A stretch of DNA of 64,000 nt, from the NCBI GenBank assembly GCA_035516155.1, contig DATJAP010000032.1, forward strand, positions 1 to 64,000. Reading direction: 5' to 3'. The notes under the pieces were generated by a model. That model had not been told where the DNA came from. It did not search any database and saw nothing but the letters and a program-made list of their open reading frames with translations. The position numbers and the translations under genes were made by a program. Shown piece after piece: positions 44,874-53,279 of the stretch (its first letter is position 1; every line of letters begins with the position of its first letter). Source of the stretch: JAJYKN01 sp035516155 (GTDB lineage Bacteria > Nitrospirota > UBA9217).

Positions 44874-45426
44874 GGGGATAAAAAAACGGAGACAGCAGGT
44901 TTTATTCGTTAACATCAGCGATTGGGCAGGGCTATCTGGGGATATATTCTTAATCACCCATCATAGAAAGACCTGAACAGGGATGAGGAAAAAAGCGGTA
45001 ATGCTGGTACAGGAGGATTGTGATGGATTCCATGCCCGACGTGGATTCAAAATTCCTTGAATATATTGAAAACGCAATATTTTTCTCGTATGAACCGGGG
45101 TGTTGATTTTCCCGAGTTGAACATACTGGAACAGGCAAATGTGAGCAAGCGAAAGCTTCAGGAACTGGTCACAAAAATCTCCGCCAACAATGCAGAAGTT
45201 TCCGCGACACAACTACAAGGCGCGCGCCATCCGTTTCTTGTACGACGATTTTTCAGTTGATGAAAAAAATCCCGAGAAGCGAAGGCGGCGCCGACCATTG
45301 TCTCAAGAGATCGGCAATTCTGTCTCAAAGCTTCAGACCCAAGAAAAGGACAAAAACCTACGCTGAAATGTTGGCTAAGCAACAGCGCAGATGTTTCCGT
45401 CCAGACTGCAGTGCAATATCACTTTA
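44874..45426. other. Stretch without a recognisable gene
   Basis: About 550 bases. A short reading with AGGAGG (45011-45016) and ATG 45023 (MDSMPDVDSKFLEYIENAIF) stops at TGA after 27 codons; a second frame (45057-45260) has LEQANVSKRKLQELVTKISANNAEV, which is helical and coding-like. They may be pieces of one decayed small gene. Nothing familiar is seen. Confidence 0.3.
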
Positions 45427-46290
45427 TTATTTTGACAGAAGCTTGTATACCGCCGAAAAGTCCATTTCTCCCCACCCGTTTTTAACTGCCAGCCCGTAGA
45501 CCTCCTTTGCTAGATTCGACATCGGCAACGCAACACCCGCTTCGTAAGCGGTATCTGACGCAAGCTGCAAATCCTTATGCATCCACTGAAGCGGAAATTC
45601 CGTATCGAACTTGCCCTCCTCGATCTTTGTGCGCTTAAGAGCCAGAAACGGTGCGACTACGGGAGAATTGAGAAGGGTATTGAAAAGCTGGTCCCTGGCT
45701 ATGCCCAGGGCTTCGCCGAGCACGATTGCTTCAGAAAATGCAGCCATTGCCTGGGCCAACATGATATTGTTTACCATTTTCATGGAGGTCCCCATTCCAT
45801 TTTTCCCCAGGGGAAAGACTGCCCTGCCCATGGCTTCAAAAAGCGGCCGTGCTTCCTCTATATCCGATTTTTCACCGCCCGCGAAGAACAGCAGTTGGCC
45901 TTGTTCGGCCGGTCCTTTTGAACCGGCGACCGGCGCGTCGATAAAGCGTATCTTCCGCTGATGGGCTTCGGAAGCCATGAGACGCGAGAAGGAGGGATTA
46001 ACGGTGCTACAATCGATCCAGAGTGAATTGCCAACAAGTGCGTTCAGAAATCCGCTCCGCCCGAGCAGCGCCGTCTCAGCGACAGCATCGGGTTTTGAAA
46101 GCATTGTAATAATCGTCTTTACCTGACCGGCTACATCGGCCGGCGTCGCCGCCCATATTGCCCCCTGCGCGACGAGTGGATCCGCTTTCTGTCTCGTTCT
46201 GTTGTAAATGACTAGTTCGTGGCCTTTTTTCTGGAGATTCGCCGCCATGCGGCTTCCCATGATCCCCAATCCTATGAAACCGATCTTCAT
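45427..46290 (-). CDS. NAD(P)-dependent beta-hydroxyacid dehydrogenase (GLYR1/HIBADH family)
   Basis: 287 residues. N-terminal Rossmann start MKIGFIGLGIMGSRMAANLQKKGHEL, then WIDCSTVNPSFSRLMA, the substrate-binding FIDAPVAGSKGPAEQGQLLFFAGG, and the catalytic Lys in GTSMKMVNNIMLAQAMAAFSEA. The pattern is closest to glyoxylate/succinic semialdehyde reductases (GLYR) of the 3-hydroxyisobutyrate dehydrogenase family. Exact substrate not fixed by sequence. ATG at 46290 follows GGGAGG; the frame is open 27 bases further. Confidence 0.92.
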   Translation of the reverse strand: MKIGFIGLGIMGSRMAANLQKKGHELVIYNRTRQKADPLVAQGAIWAATPADVAGQVKTIITMLSKPDAVAETALLGRSGFLNALVGNSLWIDCSTVNPSFSRLMASEAHQRKIRFIDAPVAGSKGPAEQGQLLFFAGGEKSDIEEARPLFEAMGRAVFPLGKNGMGTSMKMVNNIMLAQAMAAFSEAIVLGEALGIARDQLFNTLLNSPVVAPFLALKRTKIEEGKFDTEFPLQWMHKDLQLASDTAYEAGVALPMSNLAKEVYGLAVKNGWGEMDFSAVYKLLSK

Positions 46291-46352
46291 GCAAACCTCC
46301 CTTTCACTGGAATACAACTAACTGCGATGTCCGTAGTCCTTTAATTCAGGAA

Positions 46353-46670
46353 TTATTTTGACCGAAAATTTTCCGGAAGCTGCAGTCTGAATACCAAGGC
46401 ATCGTGTTCCTTCGCCAGTCTCCTCTCCTCTTTCACCTCCTCGGAACGTATTTTCCTGAGCCGAACCGGCAGTTTTGATTGCCGACCCAATAGTTCCTGG
46501 CCACCTGATACCGGTGATGGAATTATCATGACTGCGGAAGGACGCTGCGCAGTATCGACCTGCACTGTCTTGATTGTCCACCCGCGGTTCTTGAGATAAG
46601 CATGGCCCCGGTCAATATAAAACTGCGCCGCATCAGTACAGGGCAGAAGCAGAAAGAAGCCGCAATCCAT
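46353..46670 (-). CDS. Hypothetical small protein, doubtful
   Basis: 105 residues: MDCGFFLLLPCTDAAQFYIDRG, then a charged C-terminal half (RLRKIRSEEVKEERRLAKEHDALVF). Codon use looks coding-like, but there is no Shine-Dalgarno before ATG 46670. A second minus frame (46318-46581) ends with KIIPELKDYGHRS, so the locus may be one gene with a frameshift. No family is recognised. It lies upstream of the dehydrogenase and in the same direction. Confidence 0.3.
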   Translation of the reverse strand: MDCGFFLLLPCTDAAQFYIDRGHAYLKNRGWTIKTVQVDTAQRPSAVMIIPSPVSGGQELLGRQSKLPVRLRKIRSEEVKEERRLAKEHDALVFRLQLPENFRSK

Positions 46671-46821
46671 TTATCCAACACGCCTAAAATATCACCTAAC
46701 AAAACGCACTTTAATTTTACCTTATTTGGCTATTCATTGTCCATGAGGGTGTATCAGCCGCCTTGTTTTATTTTGCATGCCTGCGCTTGACAAGTGCTTC
46801 GAAAGGAGCAAAAATTGTAGT

Positions 46822-47673
46822 ATGAAAATCAAGGTGCTCGTTGGATTGCTTTTCCTGTTTCTTTTCCTGGCGATTGCTCTGACAACGGCAATGGTCGGGA
46901 CCCAGGATGTGTATCAGGTCAGTAACGGAAAAATAATATCATTCAACCAGATGATCAGCGATGTGAGAAAAGCCGACTTTATCGTCGTTGGTGAAGTACA
47001 TGATGATCCTGATAATCACCGTCTGGAGCTGGAAATAATCAAGGCGCTCCATGAGACGGATGTACCGATTGCGATCGGGCTCGAGATGTTTAGAGCCGAC
47101 AGCCAGAGGGTCTTGGACGACTGGGTTCGCGGAACACTGCCGCTGGACGATTTTCTGCCTTATTACTACAACAACTGGCGCATGGCCTGGCCGCTGTATC
47201 GCGAAATTTTTACCTATGCGCGGGAACACCGCATTCCCATGGTGGGACTGAATATTCCCGATGAGATAGCCGCGTCAGTTGCTAAAAAGGGGTTTGCATC
47301 GCTCACGGAAAAAGAGCGACGGATGCTTCCCCCCGGCATCAGCTGTGACGTGGACCCGACTTATATGAATTTTATCAGAAAAGCCTACGCAGGCCATTCC
47401 CAGAACGCGGACAAGCAGTTCCTGAATTTCTGCGAAGCGCAGATGGTTTGGGACAAAAGTATGGCGGCGAACCTCATCGATTATCGAAAATTGCATCCCT
47501 CCCAAACCGTCGTGGTTCTTGCCGGTGTTGGGCATGCGTGGAAGAGGGGAATTCCCGAACAACTTACTCGGGATTCAAAATATACCGTCAAAACTGCACT
47601 GCCGCTTGTCCCGGGCCAGATCGAGAAGGATGCCGTAACCGTCCATGATGCGGATTACGTACTTTTGAACTGA
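46822..47673 (+). CDS. ChaN-like protein (haem-binding uptake, Tiki/DUF399 domain)
   Basis: 283 residues. N-terminal signal or anchor (MKIKVLVGLLFLFLFLAIAL), then the ChaN/DUF399 domain: ADFIVVGEVHDDPDNHRLELEIIKAL, IAIGLEMFRADSQRVLDDW, NNWRMAWPLYREIFTYAREHRIPMVGLNI, NFCEAQMVWDKSMA, and VVVLAGVGHAWKRGIP. The E-V-H-D and G-V-G-H-A-W blocks are metal/haem-associated positions of the superfamily. ATG at 46822 is taken from the signal peptide; an AGGAG lies rather far upstream. Role is likely iron/haem handling in the envelope. Confidence 0.85.
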   Translation: MKIKVLVGLLFLFLFLAIALTTAMVGTQDVYQVSNGKIISFNQMISDVRKADFIVVGEVHDDPDNHRLELEIIKALHETDVPIAIGLEMFRADSQRVLDDWVRGTLPLDDFLPYYYNNWRMAWPLYREIFTYAREHRIPMVGLNIPDEIAASVAKKGFASLTEKERRMLPPGISCDVDPTYMNFIRKAYAGHSQNADKQFLNFCEAQMVWDKSMAANLIDYRKLHPSQTVVVLAGVGHAWKRGIPEQLTRDSKYTVKTALPLVPGQIEKDAVTVHDADYVLLN

Positions 47674-47790
47674 ATTCCCTCCAGCAGCCGGATGACCTTG
47701 AAATACCATTAATCACTTCGAAGGATGTCCGTCGATCTTCTTTTGGGGATTAGCCATCGTGATTATTCGATAATGCAAGTGCACCTCTTC

Positions 47791-48075
47791 CTATCTAATC
47801 TTCTTGATAAACTCCTCAATAGGGATCGCGGGGAGCGACATGAGATGCACCGAACCTCGAGAGCCTATTTCAACGGACATTTTCATGACGGTTTCATTAT
47901 CCGGCGCCTCGACGATATTCACGAAATCGTAGGAACCCATAAGCGCATATTGTTTGAGTAATTTTACACCCATGGCTTCGATTTCCCGGTTCACTTCCAG
48001 GATCCGTTCCGGTTTCTGTTTGATGGTCCGCCTGCCTTCATCGGTAAGATTACTCAGGATCATGTAGTATGACAT
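47791..48075 (-). CDS. GYD domain protein
   Basis: 94 residues beginning MSYYMILSNLTDEGRRTIKQKPERI and containing LKQYALMGSYDFVNIVEAPDNETVMKMSVEIGSRGSVHLMSLPAI, the GYD domain (dimeric alpha-beta barrel-like; here with GSYD). Function unknown in the family. AAGGAGGGC lies before ATG 48075. An inverted repeat is present upstream at 48132-48155. Confidence 0.9.
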   Translation of the reverse strand: MSYYMILSNLTDEGRRTIKQKPERILEVNREIEAMGVKLLKQYALMGSYDFVNIVEAPDNETVMKMSVEIGSRGSVHLMSLPAIPIEEFIKKIR

Positions 48076-48131
48076 TATCTCTGCCCTCCTTCAGGTTATA
48101 GTTTTCGAATGCGTTCGACGGTGAATCTGGA

Positions 48132-48155
48132 AACGCTATATTTAATTATAGCGTT
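48132..48155. repeat. Inverted repeat upstream of GYD gene
   Basis: AACGCTATA (48132-48140) and TATAGCGTT (48147-48155) form a perfect 9-bp inverted repeat with a six-base AT spacer, 57-80 bases before the GYD start. Could be an operator or a hairpin. Confidence 0.5.
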
Positions 48156-48524
48156 ATTTTGCTTCTTCGGTATGCTACAGTGCTGTTTATGAAAAGAAGT
48201 TGGGGAAGATGCCCCGTGCTGATCGCGTTGAGATGCCGGGGGCTGTTTTTGCCTCGTCAGAGGAGATGCCGCTCAAGGTGAAAAAAATCCCGATCTTTCT
48301 ACCCATCAACCAGCCCCCTAGGGAAGAAACTGCTTCTCATAATGCTTTGCCGTGAGTCTTTCCCGTTCCGGGGTTTTTTGATTTAAGACTCGGCTCGATG
48401 TAGCGTGCACATGGACATTCAAATGCTTGAACTGAATTTTCGATAATCGGAGCAGGAGGGATATTTCAAATTTTCTTGATTTCAGGAAAGGCTTATGTTA
48501 TAGATAAGGAAGGAAAAGCTATCG
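48156..48524. other. Stretch without an intact gene
   Basis: About 370 bases. One short plus-strand reading (from ATG 48209, MPRADRVEMPGAVFA) resembles the first residues of REP-associated (Y1) transposases but nothing more follows, so it is at most a trace. No promoter or RNA structure is evident. Confidence 0.25.
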
Positions 48525-48725
48525 ATGAGGTTAATTATGAAGCGGGAAAGGGGAAAATTGAAAAAAAAACGTCTTTCGGCAGGTTCAAAAGAAAAGCCTG
48601 TCTGTGGAACCCTGTCCTATCTTGCTGAATGCCGGGGCATGGTTCAAAAACCTGGTTCAACCGAGTTGCAGGAGTCTCCCGGAGATATGAATAAAATTGT
48701 TCGAAAATATCCCGTCAAATCTTAA
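48525..48725 (+). CDS. Small basic hypothetical protein
   Basis: 66 residues, strongly basic at the start (MRLIMKRERGKLKKKRLSAG) with two cysteines (PVCGTLSYLAEC) in the middle. An AAGGAAGG stretch lies upstream, somewhat far. No family recognised. It is 40 bases before the CooT-like gene and may be cotranscribed with it. Confidence 0.35.
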   Translation: MRLIMKRERGKLKKKRLSAGSKEKPVCGTLSYLAECRGMVQKPGSTELQESPGDMNKIVRKYPVKS

Positions 48726-48765
48726 GATGGTGAGTTTTTTAATTTGATTTTGCGGGGAAAGGGGT

Positions 48766-48966
48766 TTGAACAAACCCGTGTGCGATCTAAAAGCCTATAT
48801 CAGAAAAAATGACAGGGAAGAGTTGCTGCTGGAGTCCGTCAACCAAGTCCGCGTCGAGCATGGCGAGGTAACGCTTCGCAATCTTTTTGGGGAGGAAAAG
48901 AAGATCCGCGGTGAAGTATCCGAGGTATCACTTGTCAAGAATCGGATTATCGTTGAGGGAATTTAG
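48766..48966 (+). CDS. CooT-family nickel-binding-like protein
   Basis: 66 residues, or 62 if started at the in-frame GTG 48778. VCDLKAYIRKNDREELLLESVNQVRVEHGEVTLRNLFGEEKKIRGEVSEVSLVKNRIIVEGI matches the CooT family in length and pattern (C-x-L-K-A-Y, L-F-G-E, L-V-x-x-x-I). In CooT the Cys directly after Met helps bind Ni(II); starting at GTG 48778 would recreate M-C-D-L, so that start is attractive, while TTG 48766 has the better-spaced purine stretch. No CODH genes are in the window. Confidence 0.7.
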   Translation: MNKPVCDLKAYIRKNDREELLLESVNQVRVEHGEVTLRNLFGEEKKIRGEVSEVSLVKNRIIVEGI

Positions 48967-49027
48967 CTAAAACGTAAAGCACGCCGCATTCCCGTTTCGA
49001 TGTTATTTCTCCTGAACACCTCCAAAC

Positions 49028-50095
49028 CTATGCATTTAAAAGAACCAGTGTGCGTCTAGGGACATTTTGATCCTCCCGTACAGTAATTTCATCCAGTGCG
49101 AATTCTTTTTTGATCATTATCATATTTTCATGTTTCTGCCCGATGACCGCTGACCTGTCCCTGGGATTCACACAAAAGACAGCAGTCGTTATCCTGCCAC
49201 CAGCGTTCTTCAGTGCCCACCGCATTTTATCCCTAAAAATAGAGGATTCCACGAGCTGCCTGAATGCAGGGTGATAAGGCCCGGCAAGGATGGTCCCCGG
49301 TTTTTCAAGCTCCCTGGTCGACAGAAGGCCTATGCGGATCACCTCAATTCCATGCTGCTCAAACCGCACTGCAGCTTCTTGACACATGGACACAGCCGCT
49401 CCAAGGGTAAGCGGTCTGTAGCGCCGGCTCTTGTAAAGTTCTTCGAGAGGGGTATCTTTGATAACGAGAACAGGATAAAGCCGGACGTTATCCGGTTTGA
49501 GTTCAAGGACCTTGCCGATGGTTTCCCGGAAAGTGACTTCTGAGTCTCCTGGCAGGCCTGGCATCAGCTGAAGGCCGACTGAAAATCCCTGCTGCCTGAG
49601 AAGCGTACAGGAATTCACGGTGTCTGCAGCCGTATGCCCGCGGCCTGAGAGTGCGAGCACATCGTCATTCATGGACTGGACACCGAGTTCGATTGTCTGA
49701 ACGTGATATGACTTGAGGAGCGTGAGGATTTCCCCGTCGATGCAATCCGGTCTCGTTGACAATCGTATCGTATGAACCTGGTTCGCCTGCAAAAAGGGCT
49801 GAACTGCTTCCAGATAACGCTTTTGTGTTTTCAGCGGCAGGGCAGTAAAACTCCCACCGTAAAAAGCAACCTCAACGGAATGACCTAAGGTATGAGTGCT
49901 TCGATAGCGGTGGATTTTGCCGGAGATGGTTGATGCATCCTCAGGTTTGCTTTGGCCGATGATGTTTTTTTGATTGCAAAACACGCATTGGTGCGGGCAG
50001 CCTGAGTGGGGAATGAAGAAGGGGATGATCATAGAGTCTGTGACGAAAGGCTGTAGAAAGGGTTGATAGAGTTTTACACTGTTTACTGCCTGCAA
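49028..50095 (-). CDS. Elp3-like radical SAM protein next to rnc
   Basis: 355 residues. IIPFFIPHSGCPHQCVFCNQKNIIGQ contains the CxxxCxxC cluster site. AFYGGSFTALPLKTQKRYLEAVQPFL, IRLSTRPDCIDGEIL, TIELGVQSMNDDVL and LQLMPGLPGDSEVTF follow the Elp3/HemN-like core. The C-terminal acetyltransferase of true Elp3 is absent, so its RNA-modifying role is unproven. The reading begins at TTG 50095, overlapping rnc by 13 bases; a start at ATG 50032 (MIIPFF) is also possible. It is the last gene of the fab operon. Confidence 0.88.
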   Translation of the reverse strand: MQAVNSVKLYQPFLQPFVTDSMIIPFFIPHSGCPHQCVFCNQKNIIGQSKPEDASTISGKIHRYRSTHTLGHSVEVAFYGGSFTALPLKTQKRYLEAVQPFLQANQVHTIRLSTRPDCIDGEILTLLKSYHVQTIELGVQSMNDDVLALSGRGHTAADTVNSCTLLRQQGFSVGLQLMPGLPGDSEVTFRETIGKVLELKPDNVRLYPVLVIKDTPLEELYKSRRYRPLTLGAAVSMCQEAAVRFEQHGIEVIRIGLLSTRELEKPGTILAGPYHPAFRQLVESSIFRDKMRWALKNAGGRITTAVFCVNPRDRSAVIGQKHENMIMIKKEFALDEITVREDQNVPRRTLVLLNA

Positions 50096-50778
50096 CTTTT
50101 GCTTAATTTATCCAGTGCTTCCTTCGCGGCCCGCTGCTCCGCTTCTTTTTTGCTTTTACCGATACCCCTGCCGTAGACCTCACCTTTGATGATGAGATCA
50201 ACGGCGAATTGCTTCAGGTGATCCGGCCCGGTTTCGGCCGCGATGCGGTACTCGGGAAGCTGCTTCAATCGTTCCTGACACAATTCCTGTAATTCGGTTT
50301 TGTAGTCGAGCGTGCTCCGTGATGAGCATATTTTATTTATCAGTTCCGCGAAAAAACGGATGACGAATTCTTCAACCGCGGTATTGCCGGCGTCAAGATA
50401 GATGGAGGCTATCAGCGCTTCGAGGCAGTTTGCAAGCAGCGAATTCTTGTCTCTTCCCCCGGTCTGCTCTTCTCCTCTTCCAAGCAGGAGGTAATTGCCG
50501 AGACCGATTTCCCGGGCAATGGAGGCAAGGGCAGGTTCACTCACCACCGAAGCCCGGAGCCGGGAAAGATCTCCCTCGCTCGATGCCGGGCACGCATTCA
50601 TTAGGTATTCGCTGATGACTAGGCTCAGGACGGCATCACCCAGGAACTCAAGTCGTTCATTGTGGCCGGACAGACGGTTTTCATTCGCATAGGATTTGTG
50701 CGTCAGCGCCTGCTCGAGCAGCTCCCGACTGCCGAACTGATGACCGATGCGCTGCTGAATGTCCGAAAGGAGGGGCAT
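50083..50778 (-). CDS. rnc: Ribonuclease III
   Basis: 231 residues. The catalytic domain has HNERLEFLGDAVLSLVISEYL (RNase III signature with active-site acidic residues) and LLANCLEALIASIYLDAG (second acidic site). A C-terminal double-stranded RNA-binding domain spans DYKTELQELCQERLKQLPEYR to KKEAEQRAAKEALDKL. Processes rRNA precursors and structured mRNAs. Its ATG at 50778 is separated from the fabF stop (50780) by one base, implying coupling. Confidence 0.97.
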   Translation of the reverse strand: MPLLSDIQQRIGHQFGSRELLEQALTHKSYANENRLSGHNERLEFLGDAVLSLVISEYLMNACPASSEGDLSRLRASVVSEPALASIAREIGLGNYLLLGRGEEQTGGRDKNSLLANCLEALIASIYLDAGNTAVEEFVIRFFAELINKICSSRSTLDYKTELQELCQERLKQLPEYRIAAETGPDHLKQFAVDLIIKGEVYGRGIGKSKKEAEQRAAKEALDKLSKSCRQ

Positions 50779-50779
50779 T

Positions 50780-52021
50780 TTAATCCCGGAATCGTCTGAA
50801 GATCAGACAGGCGTTCGTTCCGCCGAAGCCGAAGGAGTTAGACATGACCACATCCACCTGAACTTCGCGTGCCGTATGTGGAATGTAGTCCAAGTCGCAC
50901 TCCGGATCGGGGTTGTCGAGATTGATGGTCGGCGGCAGAACTCCTCGGTCCAAGGCCAGAATGGAAATGACTCCTTCCACGCCGCCTGCAGCACCGAGCA
51001 AATGACCTGTCATGGACTTCGTGGAACTAATCGCTATTTTGTAGGCATGGTCTCCGAATACGGTTTTGATGGCAATCGACTCAAGCTCGTCACCGTACTT
51101 GGTCGATGTTCCATGGGCATTGATGTAACCCATCTCCAAAGGAGATATTCCTGCGTCCCTGATGGCCATCGTCATGCACCGCGCAGCCCCATCGCCGTTT
51201 GGCGCAGGTGCTGTTATATGATACGCGTCGCCAGAAGCGCCATAGCCGATCACCTCAGCATAGATGCGCGCTCTACGCTTTTCGGCAAACTCGAGGCCTT
51301 CAAGAACAACGACGCCAGAGCCTTCACCCATGATGAAGCCGTCGCGCTCCGTGTCGAAAGGTCGGCTTGCGCGCTGAGGCTCATCGTTTCGCGTGGAGAG
51401 TGCCTTCATGGCGTTAAATCCGCCGACGCCGAGCGGACAGATGCACGATTCGGTGCCGCCCGCGATCATCGCATCGGCATCACCGCGTTCAATAATCCTG
51501 AAAGCCTCGCCGATGGAATGCGTGCCCGTGGCGCAGGCCGTTACTACGCTGATATTGGGTCCCTTGGCGCCGTACCGGATGGAAAGAATGCCGGCCGCTT
51601 CATTGATGATAAGCATGGGGATGAAGAACGGCGTGATCTTTCGAAAACCGCGTTCGAGGTAGACCTTGTGGTACTTTTCGATGGCAGGAAGTCCTCCCAT
51701 GCCTGCGCTGACCAGGATGCCGATGCGTTCGGCATTCTCCGGAGTTATCTTAAGTCCCGATGTATCGATGGCCATCTGGCTTGCTGCGATAGCCAGCTGG
51801 ATAAAGCGGTCCATTTTCTTGATCTCTTTCAGCTCGATATACTTCTCCGGTTCAAAACCATGGATCTCGCCGGCTATCTGCGTCGGGATGCTCTTGTCAT
51901 CGAACTGCGTTATGGGACCGATGCCCGACTTCCCATTGATTAGGCCCGTCCAGCTTGTTTCCGTGTCAAGCCCGACCGGCGTGACCATGCCGATGCCGGT
52001 GACGACTACTCTTCTCTTCAA
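50780..52021 (-). CDS. fabF: 3-oxoacyl-[ACP] synthase II
   Basis: Elongation condensing enzyme of fatty-acid synthesis, 413 residues. The catalytic Cys is in VVTACATGTHSIGEAF, with the two His in NAHGTSTKYGDELES and STKSMTGHLLGAAGG, and the C-terminus is MSNSFGFGGTNACLIF. I place the start at TTG 52021 (L-K-R-R-V-V-V-T-G), eight bases after AGGAGG; an open extension to 52057 is not conserved. It lies after acpP in the fab operon. Confidence 0.97.
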   Translation of the reverse strand: MKRRVVVTGIGMVTPVGLDTETSWTGLINGKSGIGPITQFDDKSIPTQIAGEIHGFEPEKYIELKEIKKMDRFIQLAIAASQMAIDTSGLKITPENAERIGILVSAGMGGLPAIEKYHKVYLERGFRKITPFFIPMLIINEAAGILSIRYGAKGPNISVVTACATGTHSIGEAFRIIERGDADAMIAGGTESCICPLGVGGFNAMKALSTRNDEPQRASRPFDTERDGFIMGEGSGVVVLEGLEFAEKRRARIYAEVIGYGASGDAYHITAPAPNGDGAARCMTMAIRDAGISPLEMGYINAHGTSTKYGDELESIAIKTVFGDHAYKIAISSTKSMTGHLLGAAGGVEGVISILALDRGVLPPTINLDNPDPECDLDYIPHTAREVQVDVVMSNSFGFGGTNACLIFRRFRD

Positions 52022-52048
52022 TGATGGGTCCTCCTGGATAAAAATCCG

Positions 52049-52099
52049 AAAAGCCAAAAAACCCGGTCTCGCATTTGCGGGAGGGGCCTTCTGGCTTTT
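52049..52099 (-). terminator. Terminator or attenuator between acpP and fabF
   Basis: On the minus strand an imperfect hairpin around CCCGC-AAAT-GCGAG is followed by GGG and six U (inner part 52062-52088 with T-run 52057-52061). An outer pairing AAAAGCCA/TGGCTTTT (52092-52099 with 52049-52056) encloses it. It would reduce but need not abolish fabF transcription downstream of the abundant acpP message. Confidence 0.4.
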
Positions 52100-52147
52100 G
52101 GAATTTCTTACGACATCATTAATCGGTAATCGGTATGAAGAATGCTG

Positions 52148-52390
52148 TTATTTTTGTTTTGCCTTGATGTAATCCACAGCGTTCTGCACAGTTGCGATCT
52201 TTTCAGCGTCTTCATCAGGGATTTCGATGCCAAATTCCTCTTCGAGCGCCATTACCAGTTCCACAGTATCCAGTGAATCGGCGCCGAGATCGTTCACGAA
52301 TGAGGCCTCGGGCTTTACATCCCCTTCGGGTACGCCGAGCTGCTCAGAAATGATTTTTTTTACTTTTGCATCGATATCTGCCATTGTCAT
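52148..52390 (-). CDS. acpP: Acyl carrier protein
   Basis: 80 acidic residues. FVNDLGADSLDTVELVMALEEEFGIEIPDEDAEKI contains the DSL motif whose Ser receives phosphopantetheine. ATG at 52390 lies after AGGAGG. Carries the growing acyl chain for FabD, FabG, FabF and FabH, all encoded in the same operon. Confidence 0.97.
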   Translation of the reverse strand: MTMADIDAKVKKIISEQLGVPEGDVKPEASFVNDLGADSLDTVELVMALEEEFGIEIPDEDAEKIATVQNAVDYIKAKQK

Positions 52391-52463
52391 CCTCCTCCGG
52401 TAATGTGTCTATCTATAAGCCTAATGTATTTGATTCGTTACCATTTCAATCCTGGATGGATTT

Positions 52464-53204
52464 CTACATGTACATGCCGCCGTTCACGTGGACGACCTGA
52501 CCAGTGATGTATGATGCCTGCGGTGAAGCCAGGAAGCGAACTGCGTTCGCGACATCTTGCGGCGTACCGAGTTTCCCCATGGGGATCTGCTTAGCGAGTT
52601 CTTGCCGGACGTCTTCGGAAAGGGCCTGCGTCATGGCGGTTTCAATAAATCCTGGTGCAACCGCATTCGCCGTGATGTTGCGGTTCGCGTATTCCCGGGC
52701 AATGGTCTTGGTGAGACCGATGAGGCCGGCCTTCGATGCTACGTAATTTGCCTGGCCCGCGTTCCCCATGGCGCCGACGATAGAGGCTATATTGATGATG
52801 GTCCCTGATCTCTGTTTCGTCATGTATTTCAGAGCGGCCTTCGCACACAGAAAGGCGCCTTTCAGATTGATGCTCAGCACCAGATCCCAGTCCTCGTCCT
52901 TCATGCGGAGGATGAGACCGTCGCGGGTGATGCCGGCGTTATTCACCAAGATGTCTATCCTGCCAAGTTTTTCAACGACCTGTTCCAGCATGGCTGTCAC
53001 ATCCAAGGAAACGGCGACGTTGGCTTTGAGGGCCAGTGATTTTTTCCCTTTGGCCTCAATGTCCGCGGCGGTCTTCTGTGCCGCCTCAAGGTTAACATCG
53101 CAGATCGCGACATCGGCACCGTCGGTGGCCAGTGCAAGTGCGATGTCCCGACCGATACCCTGCGCTGCACCCGTGACAAGAGCTACTTTCCCGTTGAGAC
53201 TCAT
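52464..53204 (-). CDS. fabG: 3-oxoacyl-[ACP] reductase
   Basis: 246-residue short-chain dehydrogenase. NAD(P)-binding VALVTGAAQGIGRDIALALA, NNAGITRDGLILRMKDEDWD, catalytic INIASIVGAMGNAGQANYVASKAGLIGLT with Ser-Tyr-Lys, and PGFIETAMTQAL; ends SYITGQVVHVNGGMYM. Reduces 3-oxoacyl-ACP in chain elongation. ATG at 53204 has AAGGAG directly upstream, itself next to a strong hairpin (53217-53255). Confidence 0.97.
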   Translation of the reverse strand: MSLNGKVALVTGAAQGIGRDIALALATDGADVAICDVNLEAAQKTAADIEAKGKKSLALKANVAVSLDVTAMLEQVVEKLGRIDILVNNAGITRDGLILRMKDEDWDLVLSINLKGAFLCAKAALKYMTKQRSGTIINIASIVGAMGNAGQANYVASKAGLIGLTKTIAREYANRNITANAVAPGFIETAMTQALSEDVRQELAKQIPMGKLGTPQDVANAVRFLASPQASYITGQVVHVNGGMYM

Positions 53205-53216
53205 TGTTACTCCTTA

Positions 53217-53255
53217 AATCCGAGCGGCTATGATCTGATCATAGCGGCTCGGATT
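53217..53255 (-). promoter_or_regulatory. Strong hairpin beside the fabG ribosome-binding site
   Basis: AATCCGAGCGGCTATGAT (53217-53234) and ATCATAGCGGCTCGGATT (53238-53255) are complementary except for one pair, with a three-base loop. The fabG Shine-Dalgarno follows immediately in the minus-strand RNA. It is not a terminator (no T-run), so RNA processing or translational control is more likely. Confidence 0.65.
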
Positions 53256-53279
53256 GCTGCTTGAATCTTGACCTTATTC

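Noticed and set aside
45023..45106. Short ORF with AGGAGG and ending in TGA after Gly-Cys as a possible Sec gene
   Set aside because: Sequence after the TGA in this frame does not look coding, and no family is recognised on either side.
48209..48253. RAYT (REP-associated transposase) start
   Set aside because: Only about 14 residues resemble the family and no catalytic motif follows.
50759..51943. 394-codon plus-strand reading across fabF
   Set aside because: Antisense to FabF with all catalytic motifs; no ribosome-binding site or family pattern.
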